64,000 bases of DNA from an uncultured Clostridia bacterium (GCA_934234035.1 CAKQHH010000005.1:31070-95069), one strand, 5' to 3'; shown: positions 1 through 10,363, counted from the first letter of the stretch. The notes: generated by a model not told the origin, from the letters alone. Program-made: numbers and translations.

Positions 1-97
1 TCTTGATTACTTCTTTTTCATTTGCCTCATTCATCTCAACGATTCTCTTGAGGAGTTTCTTGTCAACGAAAGGGCCTTTCTTAAGCGATCTTCCCAT
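1..97 (-). CDS. rpsS: 30S ribosomal protein S19 (N-terminal part)
   Basis: Partial gene: only the first 32 codons lie in the window and the rest continues past the left edge. The protein binds 16S rRNA in the head of the small subunit. The start [16 protein letters not shown] is the highly conserved S19 N-terminus, and a GGAGCATAT ribosome site precedes the ATG. It sits 14 bases after rplB, the standard position in the S10 operon. Confidence 0.95.
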   Translation of the reverse strand, partial: MGRSLKKGPFVDKKLLKRIVEMNEANEKEVIK

Positions 98-111
98 TAT
101 ATGCTCCTTCC

Positions 112-945
112 CTATTTGGCATTTCTTCTTCTAACGATGTACTTGTTGGAATCCTTATGCTTGTTACGTGTCTTGTAACCCAGTGCAGGCTTACCCCATG
201 GAGTAACCGGACCCTTACGTCCGATCGGAGCTCTGCCTTCACCACCGCCGTGTGGGTGGTCGTTCGGGTTCATTACGGAACCTCTTACGGTCGGTCTCCA
301 ACCCATGTGTCTCTTACGTCCTGCCTTACCAATCTGGATGTTCGCATGCTCGATGTTTCCAACTTCGCCGATGGTAGCTCTGCAGTTGATTCTTACCATA
401 CGAACTTCGCCGGATGGCAGTCTAACCTGTGCATAGTTACCTTCCTTCGCCATCAGCTGAGCACCGTTGCCGGCAGATCTTACCATCTGAGCACCCTTGC
501 CCGGCTTCAGCTCGATGTTGTGGATAATGGTACCAACCGGAATGTTTGCGATTGGAAGTGCATTTCCAACCTTGATATCCGAATCCGGACCGGATACGAT
601 TACATCGCCGACTTTCAGCTTGTTCGGAGCGATAATGTATCTCTTCTCACCGTCTGCGTAGCATACCAGAGCGATGTTTGCGGATCTGTTCGGATCATAC
701 TCGATGGTCTTTACAGTTGCCGGAATGTCATCTTTGTTTCTCTTGAAATCGATGATTCTGTACTTTGCTCTTGTGCCGCCGCCTCTGTGTCTAACGGTGA
801 TCTTACCTCTTACGTTTCTTCCTGCGTGCTTCTTGAGGGTGACTGTAAGAGCTTTCTCAGGCTTATCAGTGGTGATTTCCTCGAATGTCGAAACCGTCAT
901 TCCTCTGAGGCCCGGAGATGTTGGATTGTATTTCTTGATTCCCAT
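112..945 (-). CDS. rplB: 50S ribosomal protein L2
   Basis: Full-length L2 (277 residues, normal length), a primary 23S rRNA binding protein close to the peptidyl transferase centre and needed for subunit association. Conserved landmarks are visible: the N-terminal [15 protein letters not shown] segment, [15 protein letters not shown] near residue 55, and the C-terminal [20 protein letters not shown] loop, whose histidine is the most conserved of the family. An AGGAGG site lies just ahead of the ATG. It is part of the S10 operon between rplW and rpsS and is presumably co-transcribed from the promoter near 3155-3183. Confidence 0.98.
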   Translation of the reverse strand: MGIKKYNPTSPGLRGMTVSTFEEITTDKPEKALTVTLKKHAGRNVRGKITVRHRGGGTRAKYRIIDFKRNKDDIPATVKTIEYDPNRSANIALVCYADGEKRYIIAPNKLKVGDVIVSGPDSDIKVGNALPIANIPVGTIIHNIELKPGKGAQMVRSAGNGAQLMAKEGNYAQVRLPSGEVRMVRINCRATIGEVGNIEHANIQIGKAGRKRHMGWRPTVRGSVMNPNDHPHGGGEGRAPIGRKGPVTPWGKPALGYKTRNKHKDSNKYIVRRRNAK

Positions 946-963
946 TCTTACATACCTCCTATA

Positions 964-1254
964 TTACAGTCCCTGGAAGATTTCGATCTCTTTGCTGTCT
1001 GCAGTAAGAGTAATAACAGCTTTCTTGTAGTCTGCTGTCTTACCGACATATCTTCCCATTCTCTTTGTTTTACCGTTTACATTCATAATGTTGACTTTCG
1101 CAACGTTCACGCCGAAGATCTTCTCAACAGCCTGTCTTACTTCAGTCTTGTTTGCTTCCTTAGCAACCTGGAAAACATATTTCTTGTCGCTTGCCAGATC
1201 CATCGTCTCTTCAGTGATGATCGGCTTGATGATTGTCTGATATTCTGTCTTCAT
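964..1254 (-). CDS. rplW: 50S ribosomal protein L23
   Basis: L23 of 96 residues, normal length. It binds domain III of 23S rRNA at the exit of the nascent peptide tunnel, where trigger factor and the signal recognition particle dock. The sequence opens with [13 protein letters not shown], the family's typical start, and ends with the conserved FQGL tail common in Firmicutes. Its ATG overlaps the last base of the rplD stop codon (shared base 1254), so translation is probably coupled to rplD. S10 operon member. Confidence 0.97.
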   Translation of the reverse strand: MKTEYQTIIKPIITEETMDLASDKKYVFQVAKEANKTEVRQAVEKIFGVNVAKVNIMNVNGKTKRMGRYVGKTADYKKAVITLTADSKEIEIFQGL

Positions 1255-1877
1255 TACGCATATACCTCCTCAATTTTCTCAGCGGCTGCCTTAGTGAGAA
1301 TCAGGCTGTAATGATTAACGATCTCATATACATTCATCGTGCTGACAAGAGCAGTTCTTACGCCCTGCAGGTTGGAAGCGGAACGGATTACGTTCTCATC
1401 CTTCTCAGCGAGTACGATCAGTGCCTTCTTCTCAGCCTTGACATTCTCCAGGACCTTAACCATCTCTTTTGTCTTCGGAGCTTCGAACTTCAGCTCGTCC
1501 AGAACGATCAGCTCGTTTTCAGCAACCTTTGCGGAAAGTGCAGACTTCAGTGCCAGTCTTTTTACCTTCTTCGGAATTGCATAGCTGTAATCTCTTGGCT
1601 TCGGTGCAAATACGATACCACCACCGATCTGGGATGGATCCGTTGTGCTTCCCTGTCTGTGACGACCGGTTCCCTTCTGTCTGAAAGGCTTGCGTCCGCC
1701 TCCTCTTACTTCGCTTCTTGTCTTGGCAGATTGAGTTCCCTGTCTCTGGTTTGCCAGATAGTTTTTAACGGTAGCGTGTACAGCATACTCGTTAGGCTCG
1801 ATACCGAAGATCGCATCGTTCAATGTGATTTCGCCAACTTCAGCGCCGGCCATGTTCAGCATTTTAATGTTTGCCAT
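1254..1877 (-). CDS. rplD: 50S ribosomal protein L4
   Basis: L4 of 207 residues. It lines the nascent peptide tunnel through its extended loop; in several bacteria L4 is also the autogenous repressor of the S10 operon. The tunnel loop is visible around residues 45-75 ([20 protein letters not shown]), and [13 protein letters not shown] follows. The C-terminal globular part ends with a [11 protein letters not shown] helix. Lies 23 bases after rplC with an AGGAGGAAAC ribosome site, and overlaps rplW by one base. No macrolide-type change was obvious in the loop, though this was only read by eye. Confidence 0.97.
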   Translation of the reverse strand: MANIKMLNMAGAEVGEITLNDAIFGIEPNEYAVHATVKNYLANQRQGTQSAKTRSEVRGGGRKPFRQKGTGRHRQGSTTDPSQIGGGIVFAPKPRDYSYAIPKKVKRLALKSALSAKVAENELIVLDELKFEAPKTKEMVKVLENVKAEKKALIVLAEKDENVIRSASNLQGVRTALVSTMNVYEIVNHYSLILTKAAAEKIEEVYA

Positions 1878-1900
1878 TTTGTTTCCTCCTTTCTGCCTTC

Positions 1901-2536
1901 TTACTTATCCTGACCTTTGATTGCCGGTCTGATTCTTACGACTCCGCCCTTCTTTCCAGGAACAGCGCCCTTAACCAGCATGAGGTTGCGGTCAGCAATA
2001 ACTTTAACCAGAACTACGTTCTGTACGGTGATCTTATCTCTTCCCATTCTTCCCGGAGCCTTGTTGCCCTTGAATACTCTGGACGGATAAGTTCCGGCTG
2101 CCAGTGCGCCGGCCAGTCTCTTATGCTTGGAACCGTGGCTCATCGGACCTCTGTGATGTCCGTGTCTCTTGATGTTACCCTGAGTTCCCTTACCTTTGGA
2201 AATGCCAGTGATGTCAATCTTCATTCCCTCTTCGAAATCAGCTACTGTGATTTCCTGACCCAGCTCATAAGTCTCGCCGTCTTCGATTTTGAACTCAGCG
2301 AGGTGCTTCTTTGGAGCAACGCCGGCCTTCTCGTAATGTCCGGTCATCGGCTTGTTCACTCTGTGAGCTTTCTGGTCTTCGTAACCAACCTGTACCGCAT
2401 TGTATCCATCAGTCTCAACAGTCTTGATCTGTGTTACGACTTCAGGTCCCGCCTCAACAACGGTTACCGGTACAACTTGGCCGTCTTCGGTGAAAATCTG
2501 TGTCATTCCGATTTTCTTTCCAAGCAGTGTCTTCAT
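1901..2536 (-). CDS. rplC: 50S ribosomal protein L3
   Basis: L3 of 211 residues, normal length. It is one of the first proteins to bind 23S rRNA and reaches toward the peptidyl transferase centre. The N-terminus KTLLGKKIGMTQIF and the central GTQGNIKRHGHHRGPMSHGSK segment are diagnostic. The PSRVFKGNKAPGRMG block follows near residue 150. An AGGAGGAGA site precedes the ATG. Second gene of the S10 operon, 78 bases after rpsJ. Confidence 0.98.
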   Translation of the reverse strand: MKTLLGKKIGMTQIFTEDGQVVPVTVVEAGPEVVTQIKTVETDGYNAVQVGYEDQKAHRVNKPMTGHYEKAGVAPKKHLAEFKIEDGETYELGQEITVADFEEGMKIDITGISKGKGTQGNIKRHGHHRGPMSHGSKHKRLAGALAAGTYPSRVFKGNKAPGRMGRDKITVQNVVLVKVIADRNLMLVKGAVPGKKGGVVRIRPAIKGQDK

Positions 2537-2614
2537 ATTTCTCCTCCTACTTTCTTACAGCGGATCACTCTGGTTTGGCCGGATTGCCCTCTCATGTGAT
2601 CTTCCTAATCTAGC

Positions 2615-2926
2615 TTAGAGCTTGATCTCAATATCAACGCCTGCAGGCATGTCCAGCTTAGCGAGCGCATCAGTCGTCTTAGTGGTTGCGTTCGTGATGT
2701 CGATCAGTCTCTTGTGAGTTCTCTGCTCGAACTGCTCTCTGCTGTCCTTATACTTGTGGACCGCTCTGATGATGGTTACCACTTCCTTCTGTGTTGGCAG
2801 CGGAATTGGTCCCGATACAACAGCGCCTGTTCTCTGTGCGGTCTCTACGATCTTCGCAGCGGACTTGTCCAGCAGTGCGTGATCGTACGCCTTCAGTCTG
2901 ATTCTGATTTTCTGTAATTCACTCAT
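2615..2926 (-). CDS. rpsJ: 30S ribosomal protein S10 / NusE
   Basis: First gene of the S10 operon, 103 residues. S10 acts in the 30S head and, as NusE, bridges NusG and the antitermination complex. The start [20 protein letters not shown] is chosen because it is the family N-terminus and is preceded by AGGAGGATC; an open frame runs about 65 codons further upstream, but that stretch is leader sequence, not S10. Conserved blocks seen are [12 protein letters not shown] and RTHKRLIDI. The transcript has a leader of about 220 bases with a stable hairpin. Confidence 0.97.
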   Translation of the reverse strand: MSELQKIRIRLKAYDHALLDKSAAKIVETAQRTGAVVSGPIPLPTQKEVVTIIRAVHKYKDSREQFEQRTHKRLIDITNATTKTTDALAKLDMPAGVDIEIKL

Positions 2927-3150
2927 TGTAGATCCTCCTATAATTTGTACTGTTTTCGCTATGCTTGTACAGGACTTCACTTCATTCGCCCCGGGCTTTC
3001 GTTTTGCTCCTACACTCTTTCGAGCGTTTCCCAAATGAATGCTCAAAACAAAAGTAGCGAACCCCTTCGCCCCCGTCTCGCGAGGACAATTCTCGGCAGA
3101 AATTACCTGATAGCTCAGCAACTTCCTGCTTCATCGCCTTAAACAAGCTC
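2927..3150 (-). promoter_or_regulatory. structured 5' leader of the S10 operon
   Basis: Roughly 220 bases between the predicted start of transcription and the rpsJ start codon. At 3099-3125 the transcript contains GAAGUU and AAUUUC arms around an inner CUGA/UCAG stem, giving a bulged hairpin. Leaders of S10 operons in Firmicutes and proteobacteria are known sites of L4-mediated autoregulation; this element is probably of that kind, but the match to a published leader was made from memory only. Confidence 0.55.
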
Positions 3151-3154
3151 TATT

Positions 3155-3183
3155 AGTATAACGGATATCATCCTATAACGCAA
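3155..3183 (-). promoter_or_regulatory. sigma-A type promoter for the S10 operon
   Basis: On the minus strand a -10 box TATACT (3155-3160) and a -35 box TTGCGT (3178-3183) are separated by exactly 17 bases. The -35 is only half matched to consensus. It is the only good candidate between hinT and rpsJ. The stretch from 3184 to 3386 is AT-rich and I see no gene in it. Confidence 0.6.
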
Positions 3184-3386
3184 GCTTTTTTTATAAATTT
3201 TTTTCGGATTTTTTCAACTTTTTTCTGAGCATTACCCTTTGTTTTCAAGCCTTACACGGCGGCACCGTTGTACACTGTCTCTGGAGTTTCCCGATTGTTT
3301 TGTACCTGCGCTTCACCGACTTCTATTTTTTCGTTTTTGCTTACAAAATCAAAGTTTTTTCTTTTATTTTCTCCATAATTCTCCAT

Positions 3387-3422
3387 AAAAAAAGGGAACC
3401 GCAGCCCCTGCTTGCGGTTCCC
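3387..3422 (-). terminator. rho-independent terminator after hinT
   Basis: Reading the minus strand, GGGAACCGCA and TGCGGTTCCC form a 10-bp stem around a 9-base loop, followed by seven T residues. It lies 34 bases past the hinT stop codon and closes the nucleoside kinase-mtaB-hinT operon, insulating it from the S10 promoter. Confidence 0.85.
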
Positions 3423-3455
3423 TCGCCTCGGTCAACGCGTCCGAATTGTCCCGGT

Positions 3456-3797
3456 TTAGCCCGGTGGCCAGGTCATTTTTCTTTTTCCCAGAAGATGGAT
3501 GTGCAGATGTTTTACCGTCTGCTGACCGTCTTCGCCCGTGTTGATTACCACACGGTACCCGTTCTCCAGACCTTCTGAAGCGGCGATTTCGTGAATCTTC
3601 ACCATCATGTAGCCCATCAGATCCCGATAGCTCTCATCCAACTCGTCCAGGGATGCGATGTGTTCCTTCGGAACCATCAGCACGTGAACCGGAGCCTGCG
3701 GGTCCGCATCCCGGAAGCACGCGATGCGGTCGTCTTCATAGACCATATCGGTTGGGATCTCGCCGTTCGCCAGTGAACAGAAAATGCAGTCACTCAT
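3456..3797 (-). CDS. hinT: HIT family protein (HinT-type nucleotide hydrolase)
   Basis: Small 113-residue histidine triad protein, normal length for the HinT branch. Members hydrolyse AMP-linked phosphoramidates; the physiological substrate in bacteria is not well defined. The triad HLHIHLLG is visible close to the C-terminus, and CIFCSLANGEIPTD at the start carries the CxxC often seen in zinc-binding HIT proteins. A GGAGGTAAATC site precedes the ATG. It follows mtaB by three bases and is the last gene of a three-gene operon. Confidence 0.93.
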   Translation of the reverse strand: MSDCIFCSLANGEIPTDMVYEDDRIACFRDADPQAPVHVLMVPKEHIASLDELDESYRDLMGYMMVKIHEIAASEGLENGYRVVINTGEDGQQTVKHLHIHLLGKRKMTWPPG

Positions 3798-3800
3798 GAT

Positions 3801-5174
3801 TTACCTCCTTTTCCCGGTTATCTCAGCCAGACAGCCGTCCTCGTATAGCTCTATCAGCCGGACGGATACGAAACCGCCGGCATCCAGGGTTTCCTCTTCA
3901 TCCGGAATATAGACTTTAATATAGTTCCCGGTGTATCCGGTGGCCATGCCATCCTCGTGACGCTCCACCAGCACCCGGTCTTCCCGGTTCAGGTTCCGGC
4001 GGAAGAACTCTTTGGAGATCTCATCCGCCTGCTGCTCCAGGGCGCCGGCCCGTCGGCTCTTCACGCGTCCCGAAATCATGTCTTTGAAGCCCGCCGCCTT
4101 GGTGCCTTTCCGAGCGGAATAGCGGAAGGCGTGGACCTTGCCGAAATTGCTTTTGCGAACCGCATCCAACGTGTCCTCAAAGTCCGCCTCGGTTTCCCCC
4201 GGAAATCCCACGATGATGTCCGTGGTAATGCCAAAATAAGGATCGAAATCCCGCAGCGACCGTACAATCTTGAAATAATCCTCCCGGTCGTAATGGCGGT
4301 TCATGGATTCCAGAATGGCATCGCTGCCGCTCTGAAGGGACAGATGCAGGTGATGGCACAGCTTGTCGTACTGCACGATGCGTTCGATGTGTTCGATGTC
4401 CACCACTGTCGGCTCCAGGGAGCTGAGGCGAATCCGAAAATCCCCCTCCATGGCATCCAGGCGCCGAATCACCGCTTCCAGCCCATTCAGGCCTTCCTCC
4501 CCCGGCTCTCTTTGGAAATCGAATTCCGGTTCCGCGCCGTACAGGGCGGTGTTGATGCCCGTGAGCACCAGTTCCCGGAATCCCTTGTTCAGGAGCATTT
4601 GGGCCTCCTCCAGCACTTCTTCCAGCGGGCGGCTCCGAACCACGCCCCGGGCATACGGAATAAGGCAGTAGGAACAGAAACGGTTGCACCCCTCCTGAAT
4701 CTTGATATACGCCCGGCTCATTTCCGACTCGCTGGCGGTGACGATGCCCATATCCTCGTATCCCCGAAGGTCGCGGTATGCCAGTACTTCCTTCCGCTTC
4801 TGCGGCACATCCTCCTCGCTGTCCTCCCGCGCCTGAAGGAGTTCGTATACCCGGTCCGGAATCTCGGATTTCAGGTTATTGCCCATAATCAGATCCACGT
4901 CCGGCATGGCCTCCAGCTCCTCCGAGGAAACCTGGGCATAGCAGCCGGTAACCACCATCAAGGCGTGGGGATTCTTTTTCTTCATGCGACGGATAAATTG
5001 CCGGGACTTCCGATCCGCGATGCTGGTGACCGAACAGGTATTCACCAGATACACGTCCGCAATCTCGGTCTCCGGGACAATCTCCGCTCCTCTTTTTGCA
5101 AAAGCCTCCATCAGGGCTTCGCTTTCGTATTGATTTACTTTGCACCCAAGGGTATGGAATGCGATCTTTATCAT
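3801..5174 (-). CDS. mtaB: tRNA threonylcarbamoyladenosine C2-methylthiotransferase MtaB
   Basis: Radical-SAM methylthiotransferase of 457 residues that converts t6A37 to ms2t6A37 in ANN-decoding tRNAs. The N-terminal UPF0004 domain has the family cysteines in HTLGCKVNQYES and VNTCSVTSIADRKSRQ; the radical-SAM cluster is CNRFCSYC near residue 165, followed by IPYARG. The C-terminal TRAM region is RVLVERHEDGMATGYTGNY. The GCKVNQYES signature separates MtaB from MiaB and RimO. Sits 13 bases after the nucleoside kinase gene and three bases before hinT. Confidence 0.93.
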   Translation of the reverse strand: MIKIAFHTLGCKVNQYESEALMEAFAKRGAEIVPETEIADVYLVNTCSVTSIADRKSRQFIRRMKKKNPHALMVVTGCYAQVSSEELEAMPDVDLIMGNNLKSEIPDRVYELLQAREDSEEDVPQKRKEVLAYRDLRGYEDMGIVTASESEMSRAYIKIQEGCNRFCSYCLIPYARGVVRSRPLEEVLEEAQMLLNKGFRELVLTGINTALYGAEPEFDFQREPGEEGLNGLEAVIRRLDAMEGDFRIRLSSLEPTVVDIEHIERIVQYDKLCHHLHLSLQSGSDAILESMNRHYDREDYFKIVRSLRDFDPYFGITTDIIVGFPGETEADFEDTLDAVRKSNFGKVHAFRYSARKGTKAAGFKDMISGRVKSRRAGALEQQADEISKEFFRRNLNREDRVLVERHEDGMATGYTGNYIKVYIPDEEETLDAGGFVSVRLIELYEDGCLAEITGKRR

Positions 5175-5187
5175 TCTGTTACTCCAT

Positions 5188-6876
5188 CTAATCCGTGTAA
5201 ATACTGCCGCCGATGAACTCCCTCAGAATGGAGTCGCCGGCGATAATGCTCTCATCGTCCAGACTGTCCACGTAACGGAACAGCCGCAGAAGCCGCTGGG
5301 CCTCCGCATATTCTTCTTCCTCCTGCCGAACTTCCTTCAGTAGCGGAACCGCATACTTCTTCAGCGCCGCCATCTCGTAGATGTGCACCGTATTGAAGAA
5401 CACGTCCGCCTCGTTGCTCAGCGGGAAGATGTTTTTATTCTCTCCCTCCCGTACCTTCGGCCAGAGACGCAAAGTCATGGCGGCGGTATGGGCCCGGTTT
5501 CGGTTATCCCGAACAATTCGCCGAATCACCCGAGTATCCGTTGTTGGAATCCGGTTGTGGGAATCCAGGTTAATCTGGGTCAGCGGGCTGATGTAAATTC
5601 GGAATTTGGACTCCTCCGGCAGCTGCCGGGTCAGCAGGTGGTTGAAGGCGTGAATTCCCTCAATAACAATCACTCCGTTCCAATCCAACCGGGTCTTCCG
5701 CTTTCCGAACTCCTTATGTCCCGTCTTGAAGTTAAACACCGGCATATCCACTTCCTGTCCCTCCAGAAGTTCCTTCATCTGGCGATTAAACAGAGGCAGA
5801 TCCAGGGCATCGATGTTCTCGTAATTTTTCTGGCCATCCGCATCCAGCGGCGTGTCCTCCCGTTCCACAAAATAATCGTCCGTTCCGATGTACAGCGGTT
5901 TCAGACCGTTCACCATCAGCTGAATGATCAGCCGATGGGCAAACGTGGTCTTTCCGGAAGAAGACGGCCCCAGAATCAGCACCACCTTCTTCTCCTCCTT
6001 GGAAATCCGATCCGCAATCTCCACGATTTTCTTGTCATGCAGCGCCTCGCTCAACTTAATCAGCGTCCGATACTCCCCGGACTCAATCCGATCGTTGATA
6101 TCCGCCTGATACTGCACCCCCAGCAGATGATTCCACTGGCGCTGCTCCTTCAGGGCATTGTACACCCGATATTCATCCACGTAATCCGGAATTACCCCCG
6201 GGTTCTGTGCCGACGGATGCCGAAGCAAAAGCCCCTCCCGATACTTCATCAGCTCAAATTTGGATACATACCCGGTGGACGGCACCATGTAGTTGTAGAA
6301 AAAGTCGCTGTATCCCTCCAGCGTATAGATCCGTACCGTCTCATCTACCTTCACCCGCTGCAGGCTCCGATACTTCTCCGTCAGGCCGGTCTCCTTCAGA
6401 ATCTCCATGGCTTCTTTTCGCCGAAACATCTTCACCTCAATGGGATGATTCTCCTGCACCATTTTCTTCATATAAAAATAAGTTCGCGCCACGTCATCTT
6501 CCGACATGTCCACCACCTGAATTTCGCCGTCTTCGCCGCGGCGCATCACCTGCAGGAACAGACCGTCATTCAGGGACGTCATCACCTCTACGTGCACGTT
6601 CCCCAGAATCTGCCGCACCGAACAGATAAACAGCAGAATCAAGCTGTTCTGAAAAATCAGATAGGCCTGCTTGTTCCGGATGTCCAACAGCTGCACGGTA
6701 TCGTTTTCATGAATCGGCGTGGTCAGCGGCTTCACCTCGTGGTTGACGATGGCCGCCACCACCGGCCACGGCGTCTCTTCCCGATAGTGCTCCGCCAATT
6801 CTTCCGCCGTCATCTCATCGAATATTTCGATGGCTGTATATGGGATGTTCTTTCCCAAACTGAATTGAATATTCAT
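5188..6876 (-). CDS. TGS-domain nucleoside (uridine-type) kinase
   Basis: A 562-residue protein of the family annotated as uridine kinase or nucleoside kinase with a ThrRS-like N-terminus. Residues 1 to about 65 look like a TGS domain; a middle region resembles the second additional domain of threonyl-tRNA synthetases; a P-loop GPSSSGKTTFAH near residue 300 starts a phosphoribulokinase/uridine kinase fold, with YIGTDDYFVERED and VIEGIHAFN as later motifs. The exact substrate is not proven for this long form. First gene of the operon with mtaB and hinT. Ribosome site CAGGAG precedes the ATG. Confidence 0.85.
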   Translation of the reverse strand: MNIQFSLGKNIPYTAIEIFDEMTAEELAEHYREETPWPVVAAIVNHEVKPLTTPIHENDTVQLLDIRNKQAYLIFQNSLILLFICSVRQILGNVHVEVMTSLNDGLFLQVMRRGEDGEIQVVDMSEDDVARTYFYMKKMVQENHPIEVKMFRRKEAMEILKETGLTEKYRSLQRVKVDETVRIYTLEGYSDFFYNYMVPSTGYVSKFELMKYREGLLLRHPSAQNPGVIPDYVDEYRVYNALKEQRQWNHLLGVQYQADINDRIESGEYRTLIKLSEALHDKKIVEIADRISKEEKKVVLILGPSSSGKTTFAHRLIIQLMVNGLKPLYIGTDDYFVEREDTPLDADGQKNYENIDALDLPLFNRQMKELLEGQEVDMPVFNFKTGHKEFGKRKTRLDWNGVIVIEGIHAFNHLLTRQLPEESKFRIYISPLTQINLDSHNRIPTTDTRVIRRIVRDNRNRAHTAAMTLRLWPKVREGENKNIFPLSNEADVFFNTVHIYEMAALKKYAVPLLKEVRQEEEEYAEAQRLLRLFRYVDSLDDESIIAGDSILREFIGGSIYTD

Positions 6877-6905
6877 GGTAAATCTCCTGATAAAAAGATG
6901 AATTC

Positions 6906-6914
6906 ATTATATCA
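6906..6914 (-). promoter_or_regulatory. extended -10 promoter for the nucleoside kinase operon
   Basis: The minus strand reads TGATATAAT, a consensus -10 with the TGn extension, about 30 bases ahead of the start codon. No good -35 box stands 17 bases upstream, which is common for extended -10 promoters. Confidence 0.55.
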
Positions 6915-6956
6915 TGTTTTCCGGGCGGTTCGGGGTGTTTTCGTGAGAATTCCCAA

Positions 6957-6988
6957 CAACAAAAAGGATGCCGCAAAGGGCATCCTTT
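6957..6988 (-). terminator. rho-independent terminator after tuf
   Basis: On the minus strand AAAGGATGCC and GGCATCCTTT pair around a 6-base loop, followed by TTGTTG after the T-rich end of the stem. It lies 30 bases beyond the tuf stop codon and ends the rpsL-rpsG-fusA-tuf operon. Confidence 0.85.
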
Positions 6989-7017
6989 CTATAGCTTTAT
7001 TAAAGCGGTATCTGAAA

Positions 7018-8211
7018 TTACTCGATGATCTCAGTTACAACGCCGGAACCTACGGTTCTGCCGCCTTCTCTGATAGCGAATCTCAGTCCTTCTTCGATAG
7101 CAATCGGAGTGATCAGGGAGATATTCATTACTACGTTATCTCCAGGCATGCACATCTCAGTACCTTCCGGCAGCTGCAGATCTCCGGTTACGTCAGTTGT
7201 TCTGAAATAGAACTGCGGTCTGTATCCGTTGAAGAACGGAGTGTGTCTTCCACCCTCTTCCTTCTTCAGTACGTATACCTGACCCTTGAACTTGGTGTGC
7301 GGGTGAATTGTGCCCGGCTTAGCCAGTACCTGTCCTCTTTCGATCTCGTCTCTCTGAACACCTCTCAGCAGAGCTCCGATGTTGTCTCCGGTTTCAGCCT
7401 CGTCCAGAGTCTTCTTGAACATCTCAACTCCGGTTACAACAACCTTTCTCTTCTCATCGCTCAGACCAACGATTTCTACTTCGTCGCCAACCTTCAGCAT
7501 ACCTCTCTCTACTCTTCCGGTAGCTACAGTACCACGACCGGTGATGGAGAATACGTCCTCAACCGGCATGATGAACGGCTGGTCGTTTGCTCTCTGTGGT
7601 TCCGGAATGTAGCTGTCTACTGCTTCCATCAGCTCACAGATCTTGTCTCCCCACTCGCTGCTTGGATCTTCCAGAGCCTTCAGAGCGGATCCTCTGATGA
7701 TCGGTGTGTCGTCGCCAGGGAATTCATACTCGTCCAGAAGTTCTCTTACTTCCATCTCAACCAGGTCGAGCAGCTCCTCGTCATCAACCATATCACACTT
7801 GTTCAGGAATACGATGATGTAAGGTACGCCTACCTGTCTGGAGAGCAGGATGTGCTCTCTGGTCTGAGGCATCGGACCATCGGTTGCAGCTACTACCAGG
7901 ATAGCACCATCCATCTGAGCAGCTCCGGTGATCATGTTCTTTACGTAGTCGGCGTGTCCCGGGCAGTCTACGTGAGCGTAGTGTCTGTTCGGAGTCTCGT
8001 ACTCTACGTGTGCGGAAGAGATCGTGATTCCTCTTGCCTTTTCTTCCGGCGCCTTATCGATTTCGTCGAATGCTACGTCAGCACCCAGACCGTATCTTGC
8101 GTGCAGTGTCTTTGTGATTGCTGCAGTCAGAGTGGTCTTACCGTGGTCAACGTGGCCAATTGTACCGATATTAATATGCGGTTTGGTTCTCTCATATTTC
8201 TGCTTAGCCAT
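7018..8211 (-). CDS. tuf: elongation factor Tu
   Basis: EF-Tu of 397 residues, full length. Delivers aminoacyl-tRNA to the ribosome as a GTP complex. The G1 box GHVDHGKTT (about residue 19), the [12 protein letters not shown] effector region, DCPGHADY and NKCDMVDD are all intact, and the C-terminal beta-barrel domains follow. Codon use is strongly biased (AGA/CGT for arginine), as in the other highly expressed genes here. Lies 37 bases after fusA with no promoter visible in between. Confidence 0.99.
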   Translation of the reverse strand: MAKQKYERTKPHINIGTIGHVDHGKTTLTAAITKTLHARYGLGADVAFDEIDKAPEEKARGITISSAHVEYETPNRHYAHVDCPGHADYVKNMITGAAQMDGAILVVAATDGPMPQTREHILLSRQVGVPYIIVFLNKCDMVDDEELLDLVEMEVRELLDEYEFPGDDTPIIRGSALKALEDPSSEWGDKICELMEAVDSYIPEPQRANDQPFIMPVEDVFSITGRGTVATGRVERGMLKVGDEVEIVGLSDEKRKVVVTGVEMFKKTLDEAETGDNIGALLRGVQRDEIERGQVLAKPGTIHPHTKFKGQVYVLKKEEGGRHTPFFNGYRPQFYFRTTDVTGDLQLPEGTEMCMPGDNVVMNISLITPIAIEEGLRFAIREGGRTVGSGVVTEIIE

Positions 8212-8248
8212 ATCTTTCCTCCTAATATGGTAAAAATAATTATTTATA

Positions 8249-10315
8249 CTACTTCGTTACCTTTTCCAGCAGGCTCTCCGGGAGCTTGTCGAAATGGTCG
8301 AACTGCATTACATAGGTACCTCTTCCCTGTGTCTTGGAACGCAGGTCGGTAGCGTAACCGAACATCTCGGACAGCGGAACGAATCCACGTACGATTGCGG
8401 CACCGCCTCTGATGTCAGATCCTTCGATTCTTCCTCTTCTGGAACTGATATCACCGATGATGTCACCCATGTTGTTCTCCGGAACGGTTACCTCAACCTT
8501 GAAGATCGGCTCCAGAAGAACCGGTGCTGCCTTCTTGCAGGCATCCTTGAATCCCATGGTTGCTGCAATCTTGAAGGCCATCTCGGAAGAGTCGACTTCG
8601 TGGTAAGAACCGTCATACAGCTCGATACCGATGTCTACCATCTGATAGCCTGCAACCGGACCGGTTTCCATTGCGCTGACGAATCCTTCCTCGATCTTCG
8701 GGATGTATTCCTTCGGAATCGCACCACCCACGATGGAGTTCTTGAATTCGAATCCGGAACCGGCTTCTCTCGGATACATCTTGAAACGAACGTGTCCGTA
8801 CTGTCCGGAACCACCGGTCTGTTTCTTGTGCTTGTAATCCTCGTCCACTTCCTTGGTGATGGTCTCCTTGTAGGATACCTGAGGCTTACCAACGTTCGCT
8901 TCTACTTTGAACTCTCTCAGCAGTCTGTCGACGATGATTTCCAGGTGAAGCTCACCCATGCCGGCGATGATGGTCTGACCGGTATCGGCGTTGGTGTAGG
9001 TCTTGAAGGTTGGGTCTTCTTCTGCCAGCTTTGCCAGAGCGATACCCATCTTTTCCTGACCTGCCTTGGTCTTCGGCTCAATTGCGATCTCGATTACCGG
9101 ATCCGGGAATTCCATGGATTCCAGAATGATCGGATGATCCTCGTCGCACAGAGTGTCACCGGTGGTGGTCTGCTTCAGACCAACAGCGGCAGCCAGGTCA
9201 CCGGAGTATACCATCTCGATTTCCTGTCTGTGGTTCGCATGCATCTGCATGATACGGCCGATTCTCTCCTTCTTGCCCTTGGTTGCGTTGTATACGTAGG
9301 AACCTGCCTTAAGCGTTCCGGAATATACACGGAAGAATGCCAGCTTACCAACAAACGGGTCAGCAACAATCTTGAATGCAAGTGCGGCAAACGGAGCCTT
9401 ATCGCTGGAGTGTCTTTCATCTTCTTCTCCGGTATCCGGGTCAATACCCTTGATAGCCGGAATGTCCAGTGGGGATGGCATGTAATCTACAATACCGTCC
9501 AGCATCATCTGAACACCCTTGTTCTTGTATGCGGATCCGCAGAACATCGGGAACATCTCGCCCTTCAGTGTTTCCTTACGGATTGTGGTCTTGATCTCGT
9601 CGATGGTGATTTCTTCACCCTCAAGATACTTCATCATGAGTTCCTCGTCGCATTCTGCAACAGACTCAACCAGCTTATCGTGCCATACCTGAGCCTCTTC
9701 CAGCATGTCTTCCGGAATATCTACGATATCAAATTCAGTTCCAAGAACGTCCTTGTCATATACCTCTGCCTTCATGGTGATCAGGTCGATGATACCTACG
9801 AACTGGTTCTCTGCACCGATTGGCATCTGAACCGGAACGGCATTCGCTCTTAATCTATCATGAATTGTGTCGAGAACGTGGAAGAAATCCGCACCCAGAA
9901 CGTCCATCTTGTTAACGAAGATCATTCTCGGTACGTTGTACTTCTCAGCCTGTCTCCAAACTGTTTCTGACTGAGGCTCTACACCCTCTTTCGCACTGAG
10001 TACCATTACCGCACCGTCCAGTACACGAAGAGATCTCTCTACCTCAACGGTAAAGTCCACGTGTCCCGGGGTGTCGATAATATTGATACGAGTGTCTTTC
10101 CACTGAGCGGTAGTAGCCGCAGAGGTGATGGTAATACCACGTTCCTGCTCCTGGGCCATGTAGTCCATGGTAGCTGCACCGTCGTGTGTTTCACCGATCT
10201 TGTGCGTTTTTCCTGTGTAAAACAGAATACGTTCTGTTGTTGTGGTCTTACCGGCATCGATATGAGCCATGATACCAACGTTTCTTGTTTTCTCCAAAGA
10301 AAATTCTCTTGGCAT
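8249..10315 (-). CDS. fusA: elongation factor G
   Basis: EF-G of 688 residues, normal length for the main translocase. It drives tRNA-mRNA translocation with GTP hydrolysis. The G boxes [32 protein letters not shown] and NKMDVLGA are intact, and the domain IV region [15 protein letters not shown] with the HGAxx-like loop is present. Only one fusA-like gene is seen in the window. Member of the str operon between rpsG and tuf. Confidence 0.99.
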   Translation of the reverse strand: MPREFSLEKTRNVGIMAHIDAGKTTTTERILFYTGKTHKIGETHDGAATMDYMAQEQERGITITSAATTAQWKDTRINIIDTPGHVDFTVEVERSLRVLDGAVMVLSAKEGVEPQSETVWRQAEKYNVPRMIFVNKMDVLGADFFHVLDTIHDRLRANAVPVQMPIGAENQFVGIIDLITMKAEVYDKDVLGTEFDIVDIPEDMLEEAQVWHDKLVESVAECDEELMMKYLEGEEITIDEIKTTIRKETLKGEMFPMFCGSAYKNKGVQMMLDGIVDYMPSPLDIPAIKGIDPDTGEEDERHSSDKAPFAALAFKIVADPFVGKLAFFRVYSGTLKAGSYVYNATKGKKERIGRIMQMHANHRQEIEMVYSGDLAAAVGLKQTTTGDTLCDEDHPIILESMEFPDPVIEIAIEPKTKAGQEKMGIALAKLAEEDPTFKTYTNADTGQTIIAGMGELHLEIIVDRLLREFKVEANVGKPQVSYKETITKEVDEDYKHKKQTGGSGQYGHVRFKMYPREAGSGFEFKNSIVGGAIPKEYIPKIEEGFVSAMETGPVAGYQMVDIGIELYDGSYHEVDSSEMAFKIAATMGFKDACKKAAPVLLEPIFKVEVTVPENNMGDIIGDISSRRGRIEGSDIRGGAAIVRGFVPLSEMFGYATDLRSKTQGRGTYVMQFDHFDKLPESLLEKVTK

Positions 10316-10363
10316 TCTATCTCCTCTCTATAATACTCGTTTTCTCTTTCTGTCTTTTTCAGA

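Noticed and set aside
2927-3121. N-terminal extension of the S10 reading frame (65 codons)
   Set aside because: The extension is leader sequence; the AGGAGGATC site and the family N-terminus place the start at 2926.
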